Assembly (NCBI RefSeq): GCF_016424485.1
Contig: NZ_JAELUP010000037.1
Span: 22,079-86,078 of the forward strand
Direction of reading: 5' to 3'
DNA length: 64,000 nucleotides
Source: Paenibacillus roseus
GTDB lineage: Bacteria > Bacillota > Bacilli > Paenibacillales > Paenibacillaceae
Part shown: piece after piece, positions 35,733 to 43,766 of the stretch
How positions within the stretch are numbered: the first letter of the stretch is position 1
Layout: each line of letters opens with the position of its first letter
Translations under genes and position numbers: made by a program
The notes under the pieces: model-generated
The model's database searches: none
Told to the model about the DNA's origin: nothing
Seen by the model: only the letters and a program-made list of their open reading frames with translations

Positions 35733-36614
35733 TTATACGCCAAGCACCGCGCCCATTCTGGACAGCGGCTCAGCCAGAGCATCAAGCGCTTGGCTGAGTT
35801 TGCGGGTATCTTCCCCTTTTAAATCATCGTATGAGACATACCCTTCCCCGCTTTTATGGGATGCCAAAGCTTCATTGATTTCCTTGAACCGCTGTTCGAT
35901 CTCACCGGTCAATTCAGCATCTTGATCTTTTAGCTTTGATTTAAGCAACTCATAAATCTTCTCCGCTCCTTCTACGTTCGCCACAAAGTCATACAAATCC
36001 GTGCGAGAATAGCGCTCTTCCTCTCCTGTTACCTTCGTAGCCGACACTTCATTCAGCAGCTCCACCGCGCCAGTTGCAAGCATGGATACTTCAATATCAA
36101 CCGTCTCGACCTTGGCTCTCAGAAGCTTCACATCTTCGAGCAAGCGGTCAGCCGTTTCCTCCATACCTTCAGTAGAGCCTTGCTCCCAAAGAGCTTTCTC
36201 CAGCTTGTGATAACCGCGCCATTCAGCAGCTTCCACATCATTTTCCCTGGCATCAATATTCGGATCAAAATCACCTAACGCCTCGGCAATCGGTTCAATA
36301 CGCTCATAATGCATTCTGGCCGGAGCATATATTGCTTTGGCCTTGTCAATCTCGCCTGCTTTGATTGCCTGGACAAAGGCTTCCGTTTCCGTCACAAAGA
36401 GATCGCATTCTGCAATCACATATTTGCGGTATTCATCAATGATAGCCTTGTAATCATCCGCTGTTTCATTATTAATCTGAACAGCATTGGCGTTCGTTGC
36501 TGCCTGAGCAGGCTTGTTATCTTTCTTCGTATCCCCTGCACTTCCGCAGCCCGAAGCCAGCAGAGATATTGCAAGTACAGCGGCACTTGTTGTTGCCATG
36601 AAACGCGCCTTCAT
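35733..36614 (-). CDS. efeO: Iron-binding lipoprotein EfeO/EfeM (YwbM)
   Basis: A 293-residue lipoprotein with lipobox LASGC (cysteine 23) and an imelysin-like M75 domain. The conserved GYHKLEKALW, with its HxxE metal-binding pair, is present. It captures iron for the EfeB/EfeU system. No cupredoxin domain is seen, so it is the short EfeM-like form. It is the first gene of the efeO-efeB-efeU operon and is preceded by a promoter with a Fur-box-like palindrome. Confidence 0.9.
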   Translation of the reverse strand: MKARFMATTSAAVLAISLLASGCGSAGDTKKDNKPAQAATNANAVQINNETADDYKAIIDEYRKYVIAECDLFVTETEAFVQAIKAGEIDKAKAIYAPARMHYERIEPIAEALGDFDPNIDARENDVEAAEWRGYHKLEKALWEQGSTEGMEETADRLLEDVKLLRAKVETVDIEVSMLATGAVELLNEVSATKVTGEEERYSRTDLYDFVANVEGAEKIYELLKSKLKDQDAELTGEIEQRFKEINEALASHKSGEGYVSYDDLKGEDTRKLSQALDALAEPLSRMGAVLGV

Positions 36615-36685
36615 TTATGTGTTCTCCCCTCATGTTTATCTAACCCCGACAATGAATGGTTCCGGGAATAGATTTTTTACGCCTT

Positions 36686-36700
36686 TGATATCGATAATCA
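36686..36700. promoter_or_regulatory. Fur-box-like site upstream of efeO
   Basis: TGATATCGATAATCA matches 11 of the 14 defined positions of the 7-1-7 Fur/PerR-type box (TGATAATnATTATCA). It lies just downstream of the efeO -10, where a repressor would block transcription under iron sufficiency. Confidence 0.6.
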
Positions 36701-36715
36701 GTTTCATTTAAGGTA

Positions 36716-36744
36716 ATCATAATTTCTTAGTCGGGCAGTGTCAA
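36716..36744 (-). promoter_or_regulatory. efeOBU promoter
   Basis: A near-perfect sigma-A promoter on the minus strand: TTGACA (36739-36744), a 17-base spacer, TATGAT (36716-36721). Confidence 0.8.
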
Positions 36745-36755
36745 TACGATTTTTC

Positions 36756-36785
36756 TTGGAATTGGGAATCGTTTCCTATTATAAA
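36756..36785 (+). promoter_or_regulatory. Divergent promoter facing the HicB remnant
   Basis: TTGGAA (36756-36761), then TTATAA/TATAAA at 36779-36785 with 17-18 bases between. It points toward 37026-37439 and lies 12 bases from the efeO -35, back to back. Confidence 0.5.
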
Positions 36786-37025
36786 ATTGCGGGTAAAGGA
36801 CATCCTATTGTGGACGGTGAAAAGAGAGGTGTGGTTCCGTTGAACCAGTTGGAGCAACAACCGCAAGGTGGTATCGTTTCACTTAGCTTTTAGAAGCGGA
36901 GGGTTGTGCCAAAGACAATATGTCTGCAACACATACCATCGTATAAAACGATGGACCAAGGTTTCTCAAATTAACGAGTGTAATGCTTTACCCGATCCAG
37001 ATCAATCACCGTCAACGAGCCAGTA

Positions 37026-37439
37026 TTGCCGCGAGGCAATGCTGGCTTGCCCTTTTTATGGTCACATCGTCATGTTTCTATTTTTGATCTGCCTGGCGCG
37101 TATACGTGTGCAGGCGCGGCTGATGAGCTAGACGAAGTTTACCATATGGCGAAAGATTGTTTGGCACTGCACCTCTACGGAATGGAACAGGACGGCGATG
37201 AAATTCCATCCCCATCCCGGCCAAGTGATATTGCGGTGGCACCGAGACAGTCTGTTGCACTTATCGAGGTGTGGATGCCTCCGTATAGAGATCTGATTTC
37301 TGAAAAAGCCGTTAAGAAGACATTGACGATACCAAAATGGCTCGATGAGCTTGCGGTAGAGAATAACGTAAATTTCTCCCGAGTATTACAAGACGGGCTA
37401 AAAAGACATCTTGGTTTAACGGATAAAAGGACGCGCTAA
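37026..37439 (+). pseudogene. HicB-family antitoxin remnant
   Basis: A TTG-initiated frame of 137 codons whose residues from about 19 onward look like a HicB antitoxin: FDLPGAYTC, AKDCLALHLYGMEQDGDEIP, then a ribbon-helix-helix-like tail (KKTLTIPKWLDELAVENNVN). The first 18 residues do not resemble the expected beta-strand start, no RBS precedes the TTG, and no HicA toxin is found in the 36786-37025 gap. I read it as a decayed antitoxin that lost its toxin and its 5' end; a short functional product remains possible. Confidence 0.55.
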
Positions 37440-37454
37440 TGTAGGCGTCCTTTT
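37425..37454 (+). terminator. Terminator of the HicB remnant
   Basis: GGACGC (37429-37434) pairs with GCGTCC (37445-37450) and is followed by TTTT; A residues lie on the other side. The stop codon is inside the loop. Confidence 0.65.
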
Positions 37455-37696
37455 GTCATCTTATGTTTAATGAGTTATCGGGCAACGTTGCGTGGAGTGA
37501 GTGACTTGAAGTTCTCGTTTCTTCGGTCTTGTTTGCTTGTCCATAAAAAAAGAAAACCTCCTACGTATATTAAACGTAAGAGATTAACGAATTGGTTAGG
37601 CCCATTGCAATCAGCTAGTATAGATCGACTATGTACACGCTATGTTCATCGTTTACACAAACGCCTCAATACCACTGTTACAGGCGATTAAAAGGT

Positions 37697-37788
37697 GGCG
37701 GAAAGAGTGGGATTCGAACCCACGCACGCCGTGAGACGCCTAACTGATTTCGAGTCAGCCCCCTTGGACCACTTGGGTACCTTTCCGC
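37697..37788 (-). tRNA. tRNA-Ser (anticodon CGA)
   Basis: A 92-base class II tRNA on the minus strand, decoding UCG. The acceptor stem GCGGAAA/TTTCCGC, the anticodon loop CTCGAAA with CGA at 37750-37752, a long variable arm and a T arm with GGTTCGAATCC are clear. The 3' CCA is not encoded and must be added after transcription. It lies alone between the HicB remnant and yyzM. Confidence 0.95.
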
Positions 37789-37878
37789 ATTAGATAACAA
37801 CAAGATAGATTGTATCACAGCCTGTACGAGAAATGCAAGATGCTTTTAGCAAAAATTTGGTTGTTAAAAGCGCTTCGC

Positions 37879-38106
37879 TTAGGTAAGCTCGCTGCCGCCT
37901 CCAGCTTCATTCTCCTCCTTGCTGCGGAGCACTTTTTTCATATTTTTCTCGAACTTAAGCCGGGGAATCAGGACACTGTGCTTGCAGCCCACACATTTGA
38001 TGCGAATATCCATCCCCATCCGAATAATTTCCATTTCATTCGTTCCACAGGGATGCGGCTTTTTCATCTGCACGACATCTCCGAGCTGGAATTGTTTACG
38101 TTCCAT
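37879..38106 (-). CDS. yyzM: DUF951 small protein YyzM
   Basis: A 75-residue protein of the DUF951 family, with LGDVVQMKKPHPCGTNEMEI and MGMDIRIKCVGCKHSVLIPR. The two cysteine-containing segments suggest a metal site. Function is unknown. Its start overlaps the mscS stop by 11 bases, and AAGGAGG precedes it. Its position near spo0J and rpsF is the same in many Bacillales. Confidence 0.92.
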   Translation of the reverse strand: MERKQFQLGDVVQMKKPHPCGTNEMEIIRMGMDIRIKCVGCKHSVLIPRLKFEKNMKKVLRSKEENEAGGGSELT

Positions 38107-38971
38107 TGGACGCTCTCCCCTCCTTATTTTGCTGATAAGTAATCATTCTTGGGTAGGCCATTTCAATTTGGTTTGCATCCAGTGCTTTCTTAATTTCCCT
38201 GTTCAGCACACGGGAGACTGCAACCTGAGTCGTTGGCCGGCATTCCGCAACAATCCGCAGGGATGCTTCTGTCGCTGTAAGTGTTTGAATGCCAAGCACC
38301 TCTGGAGCCTTAATTAGATTCGGGTCATCAATTCGCGCCAAAATCCCGTTGATAGCCGATACGGTGCGGTCGATATTTTCTTCAAAAGCAATCGATACAT
38401 CCAGTACAGCCAATGAATTATTAATGGAGAAATTCGTAACCTCATTAATCATGCCATTTGGAATAATATGAACTTCCCCTGTCCAGTTCTGAATGCGCGT
38501 AGAGCGCAGTCCGATCAATTCCACTGTGCCTTTGAAATTTCCCGTCTGAATGATATCTCCTACCGCAAATTGATCCTCCACTACGATAAAGAAACCTGAA
38601 ATGACATCCTTAACAAGGCTTTGAGCGCCAAAGCCGATTGCCAGTCCGATTACTCCAGCACCCGCAAGCAGTGGTCCAAGATTAATATTAAACTCGGACA
38701 AAATCAGCAGCACACTCACAAAGTGAATCGCATAGGCTACCACATTTTTGAGTAGCTTGCCAATCGTACGAATTCGCCTGACCTGTTGACCAAGCCTTTC
38801 CGGCTCCCGATTAAATACAACATGGTCGATCGTTTTATTGACAATTATAATCGAGACTCTGCCCAATACAAGAATCAAGATAATTCTAAAGGCAGACCAC
38901 CCTATAGTTTGCCACAGCTTTTCATTGCTCAATTCAGTTATAATTGACTGATAAAGCGATTGAAGCCCCAT
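38096..38971 (-). CDS. mscS: Small-conductance mechanosensitive channel, MscS family
   Basis: A 291-residue channel. Three membrane helices (about 24-43, 72-93, 97-127) precede the beta and C-terminal domains. The third helix shows the glycine/alanine-rich pore pattern (PLLAGAGVIGLAIGFGAQSL) followed by VKDVISGFFIVVEDQFAVGD. It opens on hypo-osmotic shock to release solutes. AAAGGAA precedes the start. It probably forms an operon with yyzM (11-base overlap) and with the DUF3343 gene 25 bases upstream. Confidence 0.94.
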   Translation of the reverse strand: MGLQSLYQSIITELSNEKLWQTIGWSAFRIILILVLGRVSIIIVNKTIDHVVFNREPERLGQQVRRIRTIGKLLKNVVAYAIHFVSVLLILSEFNINLGPLLAGAGVIGLAIGFGAQSLVKDVISGFFIVVEDQFAVGDIIQTGNFKGTVELIGLRSTRIQNWTGEVHIIPNGMINEVTNFSINNSLAVLDVSIAFEENIDRTVSAINGILARIDDPNLIKAPEVLGIQTLTATEASLRIVAECRPTTQVAVSRVLNREIKKALDANQIEMAYPRMITYQQNKEGRASNGT

Positions 38972-38996
38972 CTTCTTCGTTCCTTTCTTTCACCTG

Positions 38997-39242
38997 CTAT
39001 ATATTGAACGGAACCTCTTGGTAGCCTTCTTCCCGCCGGGTAAAGATTCCTCTGATTTCGACCTTCTCACTTACAATAACAGACTTTACAGTCTCCAGCC
39101 CATCGTCGGGAAATTCTATAGAAAGCGCGCAGCCCGCTGTTATTTCTTTTGGTGTGGGACATATATCGATATCAATGTCCGCATACTCCAGCAGCATCTC
39201 TGCTCTAAGCGCTTGCTGCGTCGAATCAAATGCAATCAGCAT
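38997..39242 (-). CDS. DUF3343 protein
   Basis: An 81-residue protein with the DUF3343 pattern: an N-terminal ferredoxin-like half (MLIAFDSTQQALRAEMLLEY) and the conserved cysteine segment PTPKEITAGCALSIEF. This family was proposed to carry sulfur or selenium delivered by a desulfurase. A SufS-like desulfurase gene lies 1.3 kb away (40572-41744). The ATG at 39242 was chosen because GGGGGAGAGG lies directly upstream. Confidence 0.85.
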   Translation of the reverse strand: MLIAFDSTQQALRAEMLLEYADIDIDICPTPKEITAGCALSIEFPDDGLETVKSVIVSEKVEIRGIFTRREEGYQEVPFNI

Positions 39243-39309
39243 GACCTCTCCCCCTGTCTCCCATGCATCTTCAATTTCCGTCGTGAGAGTATAAAACACC
39301 CTTTTTGTC

Positions 39310-39318
39310 CATATACTA
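39310..39318 (+). promoter_or_regulatory. Possible sporulation-type -10 upstream of yyaC
   Basis: CATATACTA resembles the CATAnnnTA -10 of the mother-cell sigma factors and lies 32 bases before yyaC. No convincing -35 could be set, so this is only suggestive. Confidence 0.3.
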
Positions 39319-39349
39319 TTACTATTACTTTTAGCCGCGGAGGGATACT

Positions 39350-39937
39350 ATGAAACTCGCATCCTCTCAAGCTTCACCTTTTAAAATAGCCTCATCTGAA
39401 CCAAACGTCAATGGTCATCTGATGAAGCGTATCCGTTTGCTCCTCAAGTCTGTAACTGCCGGCCAACGTATTGCTGTCGTGTGCATTGGAACCGACCGCT
39501 CTACAGGTGATGCCCTTGGTCCGCTTGTAGGCACTGCACTTACGCGCCATCCGAATAAACCCTTCGATGTTTATGGTACGCTGGAATCTCCAGTCCATGC
39601 CATGAATTTGGAGGAAACGATGGCCGCAATCAAAGCCACACCTGATCCGCCTTTTATTATTGGCATTGATGCATGTCTCGGTCAGGTAGCCAGTGTAGGA
39701 AGCATTCAGGTAGGTGAAGGACCTGTTCGACCTGGAGCCGGAGTGAATAAACAACTTCCCCCTGTCGGTGATATGCATATTACAGGAATCGTGAACGTTG
39801 GCGGCTTTATGGAGTATTTTGTCCTGCAAAATACCCGGTTGCATCTTGTCATGCAATTGTCCGAAATTATTTCCTTCAGCCTGTTTCATGCCATCCTCTC
39901 CGAGAGCACAAGCAGCCTTTCCGCACTCGACGGATAA
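39350..39937 (+). CDS. yyaC: Sporulation protein YyaC (DUF1256, germination-protease-like fold)
   Basis: A 195-residue protein of the YyaC family. Conserved parts are VVCIGTDRSTGDALGPLVG, YGTLESPVHAMNLEE, IGIDACLG and a glycine-rich end (ITGIVNVGGFMEYFVLQNT). The fold is related to the spore protease GPR, and the gene is found only in spore formers, so it marks the host as one. It runs opposite to its neighbours, as in Bacillus. RBS GGAGGG precedes the ATG. Confidence 0.94.
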   Translation: MKLASSQASPFKIASSEPNVNGHLMKRIRLLLKSVTAGQRIAVVCIGTDRSTGDALGPLVGTALTRHPNKPFDVYGTLESPVHAMNLEETMAAIKATPDPPFIIGIDACLGQVASVGSIQVGEGPVRPGAGVNKQLPPVGDMHITGIVNVGGFMEYFVLQNTRLHLVMQLSEIISFSLFHAILSESTSSLSALDG

Positions 39938-40002
39938 GGCCGCATATCAAATCTTATTTGCCTGTTGCTTCAGACAACAAGTCTGTGCCTGGGTCTTGAC
40001 GA

Positions 40003-40500
40003 TTAACCTTGCTGCAATGCCAAACCTACAGCCTTCCTCTCTTCAGGCGAAAGCGGGTAGGCTGATTCCCCCTGTTTGAGCGGCTTCGCATACACATAAG
40101 TTTCATCCCTTCCGTGAATGCCGCTAATGATGACACCATCCTGCTTGTCATTCATAATAGCGAGCGAGAAGCTTAAGTCGCTGCCCTGGTCCGAGAATGC
40201 GTTATACCGATGTATTCCGACTCTCCCCTTAACCTGGGCCAATGATTCCTTCATAAGCTGCAATTGCTCAACCTGCAATTGCAGCTTGTTTTGCTGCAAC
40301 TGATCATTATGCTGCAACTGCTCGATCAACTGTTCCAGATTATCGATCCCTGTGTCCGCCATCATTTTCTTATAACGCCTGCGCATTTTTCCAAACCGGA
40401 TACTGAGCACCATCAGCCACACAAACAACAAAAGCATGAACGCCCCTGCTGCTGCGACAACCCAAGCCTCAACTGAGATAGATGTTGATACTTCTGACAT
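40003..40500 (-). CDS. DUF4446 membrane protein
   Basis: A 165-residue protein with one N-terminal membrane helix (about 12-35), a glutamine- and leucine-rich coiled coil (about 52-90), and a C-terminal domain with RVGIHRYNAFSDQGSDLSFS and GVIISGIHGRDETYVYAKP. This is the DUF4446 pattern, common near spo0J in Firmicutes; function is unknown. GGGGGAG lies 12 bases before the ATG. It lies 71 bases downstream of the desulfurase gene on the same strand. Confidence 0.88.
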   Translation of the reverse strand: MSEVSTSISVEAWVVAAAGAFMLLLFVWLMVLSIRFGKMRRRYKKMMADTGIDNLEQLIEQLQHNDQLQQNKLQLQVEQLQLMKESLAQVKGRVGIHRYNAFSDQGSDLSFSLAIMNDKQDGVIISGIHGRDETYVYAKPLKQGESAYPLSPEERKAVGLALQQG

Positions 40501-40571
40501 TCTCGCTTTGCTCCCCCTACAAATTCATTTCAGCCTGATTTCGCCTCGTTCTTTCCACTCTGTACTTTTCC

Positions 40572-41744
40572 CTACCGATACTGGTTGACAATTTTCTTCA
40601 CTGCTGCCGCGAACGCCTCCACCTCATCATTCGTCGTAAAGCAGCCCACACTTGCTCTCACTGCGCCTGTGCCCTGTGTTCCGGCTTGAATATGGGCCAG
40701 CGGCGTACAGTGATATCCCGTGCGCACGGCAATATTATAATGCTGATCCAGAATAAAACCCATCTCTGAGGAGTCCACCCCCTCAACGACGAAAGCCACA
40801 ATTCCAGTCCGTGGTTCCCCCAAGTCTGGTCCAAGCAGCTTAAGGCCGGAAATCGGCTGCAGTTTCTCCATCAATTGCTGTGTCAATGTCCATTCCTTAG
40901 TATGGATGTTTTGAACCGTCTCATTCAGCACATATTCCACACCTGCCTGAAGTCCAGCAAGCCCCGCGGTGTTCTGCGTTCCGGATTCATATCGGTCCGG
41001 CCGTACAAGCGGCTGCTCGATCGCTTCTGATTGACTCCCTGTCCCGCCGTGGATAAAAGGCTCAAGCTCCAGGTCAGGATGAATGTAAAGACCACCCGTC
41101 CCCTGAGGCCCTAGAAGCCCTTTGTGCCCGGGGAAAGCCAGCATGTCTATTCCAAGCAGTCCCACGTCTATATCAACCACTCCAGCGCTCTGAGCGGCAT
41201 CTACAAGCAGTTTCACGCCATGCTTTCTGGCTATTTCCCCGACCTCTGCAACGGGCAGTATGCTGCCCAGCAGATTCGAACTATGATTCATCACGATTAA
41301 TGTCGTTGAAGAGATGATTGCAGCTTCCACCTGTTTGGGGTCAAGCCGCCCGGCAGCATCCGTTTCTACATAGCTGACTTGAATACCGGCTGTTCTTTTC
41401 AGATACTCCAGCGGACGTCGGACAGAATTATGTTCCACAGATGTTGCAATGACATGATCGCCCGGTTTCAAAAAACCTTTGATCGCTTGGTTTAAGGCCC
41501 CTGTTGTGTTGAGGGCAAAAGATATATCATTTGGATTTCCGATATGGAATAGCTTCGCCATTTTTTTTCGTGTATTGAACAATATCCGGCTCGCCCTGAC
41601 CGCCATCGCATGACTACCCCGCCCCGGGTTGGCTGCGTCATATAGAAGTGCATGCTGTACTGCCTCAATAACTTGCGGGGGTTTGGGCCACGACGTAGCC
41701 GCATGATCCAGGTAAATCACTTTATTCTCCTGTTGTCTATCCAT
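40572..41744 (-). CDS. Cysteine desulfurase, SufS/Csd-like class V aminotransferase
   Basis: A 390-residue PLP enzyme that removes sulfur (or selenium) from cysteine. YLDHAATSWPKPPQV marks the N-terminus; K208 in FPGHKGLLGPQG is the PLP lysine; C346 in RTGYHCTPLAH is the persulfide cysteine of the group II type. It resembles the EF2568-type family (TIGR01977), which often accompanies selenium genes, rather than the housekeeping SufS. The ATG at 41744 was chosen because GGAGGTG lies upstream. No SufU, SufB or SelD is in the window. Confidence 0.9.
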   Translation of the reverse strand: MDRQQENKVIYLDHAATSWPKPPQVIEAVQHALLYDAANPGRGSHAMAVRASRILFNTRKKMAKLFHIGNPNDISFALNTTGALNQAIKGFLKPGDHVIATSVEHNSVRRPLEYLKRTAGIQVSYVETDAAGRLDPKQVEAAIISSTTLIVMNHSSNLLGSILPVAEVGEIARKHGVKLLVDAAQSAGVVDIDVGLLGIDMLAFPGHKGLLGPQGTGGLYIHPDLELEPFIHGGTGSQSEAIEQPLVRPDRYESGTQNTAGLAGLQAGVEYVLNETVQNIHTKEWTLTQQLMEKLQPISGLKLLGPDLGEPRTGIVAFVVEGVDSSEMGFILDQHYNIAVRTGYHCTPLAHIQAGTQGTGAVRASVGCFTTNDEVEAFAAAVKKIVNQYR

Positions 41745-41978
41745 CTCTACCCTACACCTCCGTAAACCTTCGTCCCTCTTATTCTTCACACACTCTCCGG
41801 GCTATAACCAAACGCAAGCGGCCACACTTAGAAACCAATGTGTCGTCTCACCCTCAAAAAAATAAGCACACCTTGGCTTGTCCCCTATCGAGAAGTTCAG
41901 CACATGGCATGCTATTACGCAGCTATTTATTACTCTTCACCATTCCACATCAAACCGGCAGAAACGGCTTATAGATAC

Positions 41979-42008
41979 AAGCGTAACCAGCTCCGCCGTT
42001 GTAGTGAC
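41979..42008 (+). repeat. Dispersed intergenic repeat A, degenerate copy 3
   Basis: AAGCGTAACCAGCTCCGCCG followed by TTGTAGTGAC matches copy 6 (54080) at about 21 of 30 positions, allowing its variant start. It lies in the otherwise empty 41745-42050 gap after spo0J, in which I see no gene and only a short AGACGC-AGCGTCT hairpin. Confidence 0.4.
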
Positions 42009-42050
42009 TTATACATCGCCCCTCAACGCGCCAGACGCTGCGTCTCTTAA

Positions 42051-42905
42051 TTATGCCATGCGCTCAAGCAGCTCCAACAGCCGTTCCAAATCTTGTTTAT
42101 TATAATACAACAACTCAATCCGTCCCCGGTCTTTTTGCTGTTTCACTTTAACCGTCGTTTTGAATCGTTCCCTTAAAGATTCCTCGATATGCTCAATATA
42201 AGGGTCTTTCTTTTTGTTTTTCGCCTTTACTTTCTGCGTTTCCTTATTCGGCTGATCGAGTTTCTGAATTGCTTCCTCAAGCTCTCGAACACTCCATTCA
42301 TGTTCGACAATTTGGCTAGCCAACTCTTTGCGAACATCCTCTTCCTTTACCCCGACAAGCGCACGAGCATGTCCCATAGAAATTGTTCCACGTGAAACAT
42401 CTTCCTTAATTTCTTGTGGCAAAGTCAGCAAACGAAGGAAATTCGCGATATGGGAACGGGATTTGCCCACCTTCAGAGAAAGCTCTTCTTGAGTTAGTCC
42501 AAATTTTTCCATAATTGCTTGATACGCAATTGCTATTTCGATAGCATTCAAGTCTTCCCTTTGCAGGTTCTCAATTAATGCGATCTCCATAACTTGCTGG
42601 TCAGAAAAGGAACGAACAACCGCCGGGATTGTCTTCGAACCGATAAGACTCGATGCCCTGAAACGTCTCTCCCCTGCAATGATCTCATAACCTTTTAGTA
42701 CACTGCGTACAATAATCGGCTGAATCACACCGTGCTGTTTGATCGATTCTGCGAGTTCTTTAATGGAATCATCATCGAACGTTTTTCGAGGCTGATACGG
42801 GTTCGGCCGGAGCTGATTTAGTGCAACTTCAATCACTTTATCATCATCGCTTACAGACAAGGATGGGATCAGCGCATCCAACCCTCTACCTAGTCGCTTG
42901 CTCAT
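42051..42905 (-). CDS. spo0J: Chromosome-partitioning protein ParB (Spo0J)
   Basis: A 284-residue ParB. RLGRGLDALIPSLS at the start is the ParA-stimulating peptide; the CTPase domain has RPNPYQPRKTF and GERRFRA; the helix-turn-helix region (QEELSLKVGKSRSHIANFLR) binds parS. A basic linker and a C-terminal dimerisation domain follow. It loads onto parS, slides as a clamp and recruits SMC. The start overlaps the soj stop by 20 bases. A parS site lies inside its own coding sequence. Confidence 0.96.
   Translation of the reverse strand: MSKRLGRGLDALIPSLSVSDDDKVIEVALNQLRPNPYQPRKTFDDDSIKELAESIKQHGVIQPIIVRSVLKGYEIIAGERRFRASSLIGSKTIPAVVRSFSDQQVMEIALIENLQREDLNAIEIAIAYQAIMEKFGLTQEELSLKVGKSRSHIANFLRLLTLPQEIKEDVSRGTISMGHARALVGVKEEDVRKELASQIVEHEWSVRELEEAIQKLDQPNKETQKVKAKNKKKDPYIEHIEESLRERFKTTVKVKQQKDRGRIELLYYNKQDLERLLELLERMA
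42384..42399. other. parS site within spo0J
   Basis: TGTTCCACGTGAAACA differs by one base from the consensus TGTTTCACGTGAAACA. A parS in the spo0J coding region is also found in Bacillus subtilis. Confidence 0.85.
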
Positions 42906-43659
42906 ATGTGATCACTTCCTTTGCCAATTCAAGATAAACCTCAGCACCCTTCGATCTTGGATCATACGTTATAATAGATTGACCGTGCGATGGAGCCTCA
43001 CTCAAACGGACATTTCGAGGAATAATAGTTTGATAAACTTTTTGTTGGAAATATTTCTTAACCTCTTCTATGACCTGTATGCCAAGATTCGTCCGGGCAT
43101 CAAACATTGTCAGCAGCACACCTTCTATTTGCAAATTCGTGTTCAGGTGCTTCTGGACAAGACGAACGGTGTTGAGCAGTTGACTCAACCCTTCCAGCGC
43201 GTAATACTCACACTGAATCGGAATAATGACCGAGTCAGCGGCGGTTAATGAATTAATTGTCAAAATACCGAGTGAGGGCGGGCAGTCAATCAATATATAA
43301 TCAAACATATCCTTGACCTGATGAATGGCCTTCTTCAGTCTGAACTCACGAGATATGGTCGGTACCAGTTCAATCTCTGCTCCGGCAAGTTGGATTGTCG
43401 CTGGTATCATGGTGAGTCCTGGGATATTGGTTTCAGCCATCGCCTCTTGTGGATGAACCTCATTAATGAGCACATCATAAATACAATTTTCCACATCAGC
43501 CTTATTGATGCCAATCCCGCTAGTTGTATTGCCTTGCGGATCAATGTCTATAAGTAGTACTCTTTTCCCTAACGAAGCCAATGAAGCGCCTAAATTAACA
43601 GAAGTTGTTGTTTTGCCAACTCCGCCCTTCTGGTTCGTAATTGCTATTATTTTGGACAA
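42886..43659 (-). CDS. soj: Chromosome-partitioning ATPase ParA (Soj)
   Basis: A 257-residue deviant-Walker ATPase with KGGVGKTTTSVNLG at residues 11-24, DIDPQGN, and IDCPPSLG. It switches between monomer and DNA-bound dimer, is stimulated by Spo0J and regulates DnaA. The start codon is TTG at 43659, with GAGGTGA 6 bases upstream. It is the first gene of the soj-spo0J operon. Confidence 0.96.
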   Translation of the reverse strand: MSKIIAITNQKGGVGKTTTSVNLGASLASLGKRVLLIDIDPQGNTTSGIGINKADVENCIYDVLINEVHPQEAMAETNIPGLTMIPATIQLAGAEIELVPTISREFRLKKAIHQVKDMFDYILIDCPPSLGILTINSLTAADSVIIPIQCEYYALEGLSQLLNTVRLVQKHLNTNLQIEGVLLTMFDARTNLGIQVIEEVKKYFQQKVYQTIIPRNVRLSEAPSHGQSIITYDPRSKGAEVYLELAKEVITYEQATR

Positions 43660-43675
43660 ACCAGTTCACCTCAAT

Positions 43676-43704
43676 ATTATAAAAACTAGCATTCAAGCAC
43701 ACAA
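43676..43704 (-). promoter_or_regulatory. soj-spo0J promoter
   Basis: TTGTGT (43699-43704), a 17-base spacer and a perfect TATAAT (43676-43681) on the minus strand, 17 bases upstream of the TTG start. The noc-soj gap also holds a short GCCGTCC/GGGCGGC hairpin that may end noc. Confidence 0.65.
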
Positions 43705-43766
43705 AAGATGATAGCCGCCCCTGCCCAAGGACGGCGTCTATACTTGACCAAGCTACTTTTCTTATT

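Noticed and set aside
37470..37691. + strand 73-codon frame before tRNA-Ser
   Set aside because: No RBS, no family features; probably chance between the HicB terminator and the tRNA.
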